From assembly GCF_932294415.1 (NCBI RefSeq), contig NC_065545.1:21422357-21486356 (forward strand): DNA of 64,000 nt, in the 5' to 3' direction. Positions 56,072-64,000 of this stretch are shown here, piece after piece (the first letter of the stretch is position 1; the number at the start of each line of letters is the position of its first letter). A program made the position numbers and the translations under genes. Source of the DNA: Quercus robur (taxonomy: Eukaryota > Streptophyta > Magnoliopsida > Fagales > Fagaceae). The notes beneath the pieces are model-generated. The model searched no databases, was not told the DNA's origin, and worked only from the letters and a program-made list of their open reading frames with translations.

Positions 56072-59000
56072 TAATGTGAACCTCAATCGACATGCTTTGA
56101 GACCCAACAAAAATATTGGAATACTTGCCTAAGAAAGCTAAAATTCAGATTTTTGATAGAAACCCTGACCCAACGTTTATAATTGAAACCAAACCAAAGG
56201 TATAAGTGTAACACCTTGACCCAATGATTATAATTGAATCACGAACCAAAAGTATAAAGTTTGAATGCCACAAGGAAGAATCTCTGATAAGTTCACAGTT
56301 CTTGAAGAACCAAAAGAAAAGTAAAGCCTCACCTTTTTTCTGATTTTTATTCAATAATTTATGAAAAACGTTTACAGACATAGAGGACTATTTAAGGGTT
56401 CCATAAAACTTGACAGACAAGAAAATATATTCTAAAATAACTCCTAATTGATACCTAACCATATCAGGAATAAAATTTGACCTAAAAAGCATTAAATGCA
56501 CCTAAAAACAAGGAAATAAATCACCTAAAACTAAAATAACGTTTTTTTACATAAAAATACCAAAAATAATAAATTACAATAATTAAATAATAAATTGTGT
56601 CCTACATCAGACCCCTCCTCTTGAAACAAACTCGTCATCGAGTTCATCTTTGAAATTTGAAATCTTCCACTCCAAATAAACAAATACTTTGAATGCTTTA
56701 ATAACTTGATCTGGTTCTGAAACTTGAATCCTTCATAAAGTGTAGCATAAAATTTCTTCTCATCTACTTTCAATTTATTTGCAACATCAATCAACAAAGG
56801 GTTGATAATAAAATTAAAATTTTCTACTCCAAGAAAATTAACATATTGTATAGTCATATTCAACAAATCAACTGAGACTTGAGGATTGTGAGTTGTGGAC
56901 TCATCCTTATATTTGACCTCAATTGAATCTTCCACAATGTCCTCAATAATTACCATCTCTTCTTTTTTTTTCACTTTTTTTTTTTTTTTTTTTTTTTGAG
57001 CTTGGTGCACGATTTTGACCTAGTGCACGTCACAAAATAAGAACAAGGAATAAAGACCACAAAAGAAACAAGATAGGATGATAACAGGAAACACAAGATA
57101 AAGGGATAGAAAACTGATTTTAGAACCTGCGCACTGATACCAAATGATGCGAACCTCAATCGACATGCTTTGAGACCCAATAAAAATATTGGAATACTTG
57201 CCCAAGAAAGCTAAAATTCATATTTTTGATAGAAACCCTAACCCAACGTTTATAATCGAAACGCGAACCAAAGGTATAAGTATAACACCTTGACCCAATG
57301 ATTATAATTGAATGACGAACCAAAGGTATAAAGTTTGAACGCCACAAGGAAGAATCTCTGATAAGTTCATAGTTCTTGAAGAACCAAAAGAAGAGCAAAG
57401 TCTCACCTTTTCTAATTTTTATTCCATAATATATGAAAAACGTTTACAGACTTAGAGAACTATTTAAGAGCTCCATAAAACTTGACAAATAAGAAAATAT
57501 ATTCTAAAATAACTCCTAATTAATACCTAACCATATCAAGAATAAAATTTGACCTAAAAAACATTAAATGCACCTAAAAACAAGGAAATAAATCATCTAA
57601 ACCTAAAATAACGTTTTTTACATAAAAATACCAAAAATAATAAATTACAATAATTAAATAGTAAATTGTGTCCTACATCAAACCCCTCCTCTTGAAACAA
57701 ACCCGTCCTCGAATTCATCTTTGAAATTTGAAATCTTCCGCTCCAAATAAACAAATTACTTCGAATGCTTTAATAACTTGATCCGGTTCTGAAACTTGAA
57801 TCCTTCATAAAGTGTAGCATAAAATTTCTTCTCATCTACTTTCAATTTATTTGCAACATCAATCAACAAAGGGTTGATAATAAAATTAAAATTTTCTACT
57901 CCAAGAAAATTAACATATTGTATAGTCATCTTCAACAAATCAACTGAGACTTGAGGATTGTGAGTTGTGGACTCATCCTTATATTTGACCTCAATTGAAT
58001 CTTCCACAATGTCCTCAATAATTACCATCTCTTCTTTTTTTTTCACTTTTTTTTTTTTTTTTTTTTTGAGCTTGGTGCACGATTTTGACCTAGTGCACGT
58101 CACAAAATAAGAACAAGGAATAAAGACCACAAAAGAAACAAGATAGGATGATAATAGGAAACACAAGATAAAGGGATAGAAAACTGATTTTAGAACCTGC
58201 GCACTGATACCAAATGATGCGAACCTCAATCGACATGCTTTGAGACCCAACAAAAATATTGGAATACTTGCCCAAGAAAGCTAAAATTCATATTTTTGAT
58301 AGAAACCCTAACCCAACGTTTATAATCGAAACGCGAACCAAAGGTATAAGTATAACACCTTGACCCAATGATTATAATTGAATTACGAACCAAAGGTATA
58401 AAGTTTGAACGCCACAAGGAAGAATCTCTGATAAGTTCATAGTTCTTGAAGAACCAAAAGAAGAGCAAAGTCTCACCTTTTCTAATTTTTATTCCATAAT
58501 ATATGAAAAACGTTTACAGACTTAGAGAACTATTTAAGAGCTCCATAAAACTTGACAAATAAGAAAATATATTCTAAAATAACTCCTAATTAATACCTAA
58601 CCATATCAAGAATAAAATTTGACCTAAAAAACATTAAATGCACCTAAAAACAAGGAAATAAATCATCTAAACCTAAAATAACGTTTTTTACATAAAAATA
58701 CCAAAAATAATAAATTACAATAATTAAATAGTAAATTGTGTCCTACATCAAACCCCTCCTCTTGAAACAAACCCGTCCTCGAATTCATCTTTGAAATTTG
58801 AAATCTTCCGCTCCAAATAAACAAATTACTTCGAATGCTTTAATAACTTGATCCGGTTCTGAAACTTGAATCCTTCATAAAGTGTAGCATAAAATTTCTT
58901 CTCATCTACTTTCAATTTATTTGCAACATCAATCAACAAAAGGTTGATAATAAAATTAAAATTTTCTACTCCAAGAAAATCAACATATTGTATAGTCATC

Positions 59001-61254
59001 TTCAACAAATCAACTGAGACTTGAGGATTGTGAGTTGTGGACTCATCCTCATATTTGACCTCAATTGAATCTTCCACAATGTTCTCAATAATTACCATCT
59101 CTTCTTTTTTTTCACTTTTTTTTTTTTTTTTTTTTTGAGCTTGGTGCACGATTTTGACCTAGTGCACATCGCAAAATAAGAACAAGGAATAAAGAACACA
59201 AAAGAAACAAGATAGGATGATAATAGGAAACACAATATAAAGGGATAGAAAACTGATTTTAGAACCTGCACTCTGATACCAAATGACGCGAACCTCAATC
59301 GACATGCTTTGAGACCCAACAAAAATATTGGAATACTCGCCCAAGAAAGCTAAAATTCATATTTTTGATAAAAACCCTGACCCAACGTTTATAATCGAAA
59401 CGCGAAGCAAAGGTATAAGTATAACACCTTGACCCAATGATTATAATTGAATCACGAACCAAATGTATAAAGTTTGAATGTCACAAGGAAGAATCCCTGA
59501 TAAGTTCACAGTTCTTGAAAAACCAAAAGAAGAGCAAAACCTCACATTTTCTATTTTTTATTCCATAATATATGAAAAAAGTTTACAGACTTAGAGAACT
59601 ATTTAAGGGCTCCATAAAACTTGACAAACAAGAAAATATATTCTAAAATAACTCCTAATTGATACCTAACCATATTAGGAATAAAATTTGACCTAAAAAG
59701 CATTAAATGCATCTAAAAACAAGGAAATAAATCATCTAAACCTAAAATAACGTTTTTTACATAAAAATACCAAAAATAATAAATTACAATAATTAAATAG
59801 TAAATTGTGTCCCACATCAAACCCCTCCTCTTGAAACAAACTCGTCCTCGAGTTCATCTTTGAAATTTGAAATCTTCCGCTCCAAATAAACAAATACTTC
59901 GAATGCTTTAATAACTTGATCCGGTTCTGAAACTTGAATCCTTCATAGAGTGTAGCATAAAATTTCTTCTCATCTACTTTCAATTTATTTGTAACATCAA
60001 TCAACAAAGGGTTGATAATACAATTAAAATTTTATACTCCAAGAAAATCAACATATTGTATAGTCATTTTCAACAAATCAACTGAGACTTGAGGATTGTG
60101 AGTTGTGGACTCATCCTCATATTTGACCTCAATTGAATCTTCCACAATGTTCTCAATAATTACCATCTCTTCTTTTTTTTTCACTTTTTTTTTTTTTTTT
60201 TTTTTTGAGCTTGGTGCACGATTTTGATCTAGTGTACGTCACAAAATGAGAACAAGGAATAAAGAGCACATAAGGAACAAGATAAGATGATAACATGAAA
60301 CAAAAGATAAAGGGATAGAAAACTAATTTTAAAACCTGTGCTCTGATACCAAATGATGCAAACCTCAATCGACACGCTTTGAGACCCAACAAAAATATTG
60401 GAATACTTGCCCAAGAAAGCTAAAATTCAGATTTTTTATAGAAACCCTGACCCAACGTTTATAATCGAAACGCGAAGCAAAGGTATAAGTATAACACCTT
60501 GACCCAATGATTATAATTGAATCACGAACCAAAGGTATAAAGTTTGAACACCACAAGGAAGAATCCCTAATAAGTTCAGGGTTCTTGAAGAACCAAAAGA
60601 AGAGCAAAGCCTCACCTTTTTTGATTTTATTCCATAATATATGAAAAACGTTTACAGATTTAGAGAACTATTTAAGGGCTCCATAAAACTTGACAAACAA
60701 GAAAATATATTCTAAAATAACTCCTAATTGATACCTAACCATATTAGGAATAAATTTGACCTAAAAAGCATTAAATGCACCTAAAAACAAGGAAATAAAT
60801 CATCTAAACATAAAATAACGTTTTTTACATAAAAATACCAAAAATAATAAATTACAATAATTAAATAGTAAATTGTGTCCTACATCAAACCCCTCCTCTT
60901 GAAACAAACTCATCCTCGAGTTCATCTTTGAAATCTGAAATCTTCCGCTCCAAATAAACAAATACTTCGAATGCTTTAATAACTTGATCCGGTTCTGAAA
61001 CTTGAATCCTTCATAAAGTGTAGCATAAAATTTCTTCTCATCTACTTTCAACTTATTTGTAACATCAGTCAACAAAGGGTTGATAATACAATTAAAATTT
61101 CTACTCCAAGAAAATCAACATATTGTATAGTCATCTTCAACAAATCAACTAAGACTTGAGGATTGTGAGTTGTGGACTCATCCTCATATTTGACCTCAAT
61201 TGAATCTTCCACAATGTTCTCCATAATTACCATCTCTTCTTCTTCTTTTTTTTC

Positions 61255-61285
<31 letters not shown>

Positions 61286-61972
61286 GAGCTTGGTGCACGA
61301 TTTTGATCTAGTGTACGTCACAAAATGAGAACAAGGAATAAAGAGCACATAAGGAACAAGATAAGATAATAACATGAAACAAAAGATAAAGGGATAGAAA
61401 CCTAATTTTAGAACCTGTAATCTGATACCAAATGATGCCAACCTCAATTGACACACTTTGAGAGCCAACAAAAATATTGAAATACTTGCCCAAGAAAGCT
61501 AAAATTTAGATTTTTGATAGAAACCCTGACCCAACATTTATAATCGAAACGTGAACCAAAGGTATAAGTGTAACACCTTGACCCAATGATTATAATTGAA
61601 TCACAAACCAAAGGTGTAAAGTTTGAACACCACAAGGAAGAATCCCTGATAAGTTCACAATTCTTGAAGAACCAAGAGAAGAGCAAAGCCTCACCTTTTT
61701 TCTGATTTTTATTCAATAATTTATGAAACGTTTATAGACTTAGAGGACTATTTAAGGGCTCTATAAAACTTGACAGACAAGAAAATATATTCTAAAATAA
61801 ATCCTAATTGATACGTAACCATATTAGGAATAAAATTTGACCTAAAAAGCATTAAATGCACCTAAAAACAAGGAAATAAATCATCTAAACCTAAAATAAC
61901 GTTTTTTACATAAAAAAAAATACCAAAAATAATAAATTACAATAATTAAATAGTAAATTGTGTCCTACATCA
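56072..61972 (-). mobile_element. Tandem array of a miniature LTR retrotransposon: six LTRs, five internal domains
   Basis: LTRs lie at 56072-56609, 57145-57680, 58215-58750, 59284-59819, 60354-60887 and 61433-61972 (534-540 bp each, ends TGATG...CATCA), with a period of about 1070 bp. Each spacer of about 535 bp reads on the minus strand as a complete internal domain: primer site TGGTATCAGTGC or TGGTATCAGAGC next to one LTR, a short ORF, and a polypurine tract (AAGAGGAGGGGTT) next to the other. The flanks ACCCC and ACCCT suggest a single 5-bp target duplication around the whole array. LTR1 and LTR6 share variants (ATTCAATAATTTATG, GAGGAC, GACAGAC) that the inner four lack (ATTCCATAATATATG, GAGAAC). 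Units 2 and 3 are nearly identical. Confidence 0.92.
56610..57144 (-). other. TRIM internal domain 1 with small ORF
   Basis: The ORF on the minus strand starts around 57010. A Lys-rich run (from a poly(A) tract) is followed by MVIIEDIVEDSIEVKYKDES, VDLLNMTIQYVNFLGVENFN, then KVDEKKFYATLYEGFKFQNQ, and it reads on through the polypurine tract into the LTR (end about 56531). It is acidic then hydrophobic, without a zinc knuckle or catalytic motif, and I do not recognise it as gag. The internal domains at 57681-58214, 58751-59283, 59820-60353 and 60888-61432 carry the same ORF: nearly intact in 2 and 3, broken in 4 and 5. Confidence 0.55.
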
Positions 61973-61999
61973 ACCCTTGTCTGTCATGGATAGAGGACA

Positions 62000-63744
62000 A
62001 TCTCTAATTATACCTCCTTTATTTGACAACACTAATTTTGCATATTGAAAAGTACGCATGAGAGCTTTCTTGCAGTATTTAGATGAGAAAGTGTAGCAAG
62101 CTGTGGAGATAGGCTGGACCAAGCCTACGGAAGCGCCAGCCGACTAGGATGATGCTAAGATCAATGTGGCTAACTTCAACAGCAGGGCAGTGAATGCTTT
62201 ATTCAATGTAGTCACAAATGAAAAGTTCAATAAAATATCCTCTACTGAAACTGCTAAGGAAGCATGGACCATCCTCTAGACAACCTATGAGGGAACCAAA
62301 GCTGTCAAGGATTCAAAACTTCAAAGGCTCATTACCAGCTTTGAAGAGATCAAGATGGAGGAGGATGAGTCGTTCAATGAGTTTTATGCCAGGCTCAAGG
62401 ACATAGTGAACTCAGCCTTTAATCTTGGGGAAACCATTGTTGAACCTAAGATTGTGAGAAAGGAGCTCAGATCTCTACCTGAGAGATTCCATGCCAAGAT
62501 CACTGCCATTGAGAAATCAAAGGGCATCGACAAAATTCCTTTAACTGAGCTGGTTGGAAATCTACAGACCTATGAGTTGGGTTTGATGAGGATAGGGAAA
62601 TCAAGCAAAAGTAAAAGCAAGAGCTTGGCTTTGAAAGCCAAGAGCAGTGACATTGATGAGTCTTCAAACGATGAAAATTCTAAGATGAAATCCTATATCA
62701 CGAGGCAGTTCAAGAAGTTTATGAAGAATGCCAACACGAAAGGATTTGATAAGGACCGAAAGCAATCCAATTCTTCGCAATTCAAGAGTCAAGACAAAGG
62801 GAAGAAAGATGCTAGGGATGGCGGTCAGTACCTTGTACCCTTAGGACCAAAGTGCTTTTACTAACACCGTAAATCCTACTAAAGGAATTGTTGAAGATGT
62901 GGATGAAGAAGGGGAATTGGTGGAGTCTAAGTTTGAAAAGATTGATGAACAAGATGACATCCACACAGCCTATGCAAAGTATACAAGGTCTCCGAAAAGC
63001 ATGAGAAGTTATACAAGTTGGCCACCAAGAAGCTTAGTGATGTGGAGCTTAAGCGAAAAAAGATCTCTACAAAGTTTGATGAAGCAAATCAGACTATTGG
63101 AGCACTAAGTTTGAGAATAATTTCTTGGCTAAAAAGACCAAAAAGCTTGAGGCAGAACTATTCCAAGTCAGAGCTCAATTGGAAAGGACTTCAAGTGCTA
63201 AGCTCAATGAGATGCTTAGTTTTCAGAAAGCTGCTTCCGATCAAATCGGTTTAGGGTATGATTTCTCTTCTCCTAGTATTGCTTCTACTAGTACTACTGT
63301 TTTTATTCCTCCTGCTAATAATGTTGAAACTAAGAACAATGATGTTGAGAATGAATTGGCAAGTGAGAACGTAGACAAGAGTAAATCTATCTTAAGAGCA
63401 CCCTTAAGCTTGATAAGAAAGAGATTAAGAACTCTAGGATTAAGAAGGGAAATACTTAAAAGTCCAAACAGAAAAAGTAGCATTTCTGTCATCATTGTGG
63501 CGTAGCTGGATATACTCGACCAAATTGCTACAAGTGGTTAGCTACTCAAAAAAGTACTAGCATGATCGCGTCGGGAGACTAGAATCAGTTTCCATCCTCT
63601 TTTGCTCCTTTCAAAGATCTTCTCAAAGCCCTCATGTTCCTTTCGAACTTGAACGGTTTTAATTATTCCCCCTCACTGCCGGATCAAGGGTTTGCTAAAC
63701 GGAAAGGTTCTTCCAAGGTGTGGAAGGAAAAGGGCTCCAAGTGA
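62000..63744 (+). pseudogene. Copia gag (long type), broken
   Basis: N-terminal gag domain: PPLFDNTNFAY, AVEIGWTKPTEAPAD, ETAKEAWTIL. The core is open at 62305-62864: DSKLQRLITSFEEIKMEEDE, FYARLKDIVNSAFNLGE, VRKELRSLPERFHAKITAIE. Then a Ser/Lys-rich linker, a coiled-coil part (about 62920-63230, KLSDVELKRKKISTKFDEAN, LEAELFQVRAQLERTSSAKL), and a zinc knuckle near 63485 (CHHCGVAGYTRPNCYKW) whose His is replaced by Tyr. The last residues are AKRKGSSKVWKEKGSK with TGA at 63742. Stops at four places before 62300 and frameshifts near 62865 and 63110 break it. Confidence 0.85.
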
Positions 63745-64000
63745 TTCTCTCACTTTTTCTCTCTCCCCTTCTTATTTTTGTTTTTGCGTTACTTGTGTGT
63801 TTTGCTTTCATGTTTTGAGTCAGTTTAGTTTTATGCATTGCTTTATTTAACATATTTTTGTTTGTTACTTTTCAGTTTTGTTTTATTTTATTTTTCATAT
63901 AAAAATAAAAAAAAATAAAAAAATAAAAAAAAAAATACAAAAATAGTGTGTAAAAGTATACATTGGTACTGGTGTATCTTGAACGGCCAATGAAACAAAG
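63745..64000 (+). other. Copia internal spacer
   Basis: T-rich, non-coding sequence after gag with an A-rich run at about 63900-63945. The start of pol is not reached in this window. Confidence 0.5.

Larger units (their letters stand above)
55000..64000 (+). mobile_element. Copia element with a TRIM array in its leader (runs off the window)
   Basis: 5' LTR 55000-56008, primer-site region from 56011, then the array at 56072-61972, then gag from about 62000. The sequence before and after the array joins as in the related element at 28278-28370 (CCATTGACCC / TGTCATGGATAGAGGA), so the array is an insertion. Pol would lie beyond 64000. Same family as 27259-28751. Confidence 0.85.

Overview
This is nuclear plant DNA, most likely from a woody eudicot. 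The evidence is spliceosomal introns, a eukaryotic-type tRNA-Lys(UUU), plant LTR retrotransposons, Helitrons and MITEs, a six-exon 7S globulin (vicilin) gene whose protein reads like Fagales nut vicilins, a plant-specific FLZ zinc-finger gene and a CYP94-type P450. The assignment to Fagales is an inference from the vicilin and from general recollection of tree repeats; it was not tested by a search. Nothing prokaryotic is present.

Layout. 1-1320: 5' end of a minus-strand Ty3/Gypsy element (LTR, tRNA-Lys primer site, broken gag). 1321-2860: AT-rich DNA with a MITE relic, a tRNA-Lys(UUU) gene and a poly(A) run. 2861-14213: a complete but dead minus-strand Tat-lineage Gypsy element (TSD GTTCC) with gag, protease, RT, two RNase H domains, integrase, a 73-bp tandem array and an antisense three-exon gene with its own TATA box. 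Its integrase is split by a hAT-type MITE (7768-8413). 14846-32374: a vicilin pseudogene stretched over 17.5 kb by insertions. Exon 1 carries a Copia element (15242-20603, unusual TA...TA LTR ends, TSD GAACT). Intron 1 carries a non-autonomous LTR element of LARD type (21261-26438, TSD GTACA). Intron 2 carries a MITE that itself holds a deleted Copia element. Intron 4 carries a solo LTR. 32375-38250: AT-rich repeats with a Mutator-like element (9-bp TSD), a probable tRNase Z exon fragment, two SINEs, a Copia RNase H scrap and a hAT-type element rich in G-quadruplex motifs. 38380-40076: an apparently intact two-exon FLZ gene. 41468-42978: a CYP94-type P450 pseudogene on the minus strand. 43219-48036: head-to-tail Helitrons that have captured two exons of a C2-domain protein gene, with a third Helitron nested inside one of them. 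48037-54999: repeats, an LTR-like block, a LINE RT scrap and an element with terminal inverted repeats of about 360 bp. 55000-64000: a Copia element whose leader holds a tandem array of a miniature LTR retrotransposon (six LTRs alternating with five internal domains, 56072-61972), followed by a broken gag that runs off the window.

Working genes are few. The FLZ gene and the tRNA look intact; almost everything else is mobile DNA or genes destroyed by it. The clean target-site duplications allow the order of insertion to be read, and several elements carry transcription-unit-like genes on the strand opposite to their own, which is the most unusual theme of the window.
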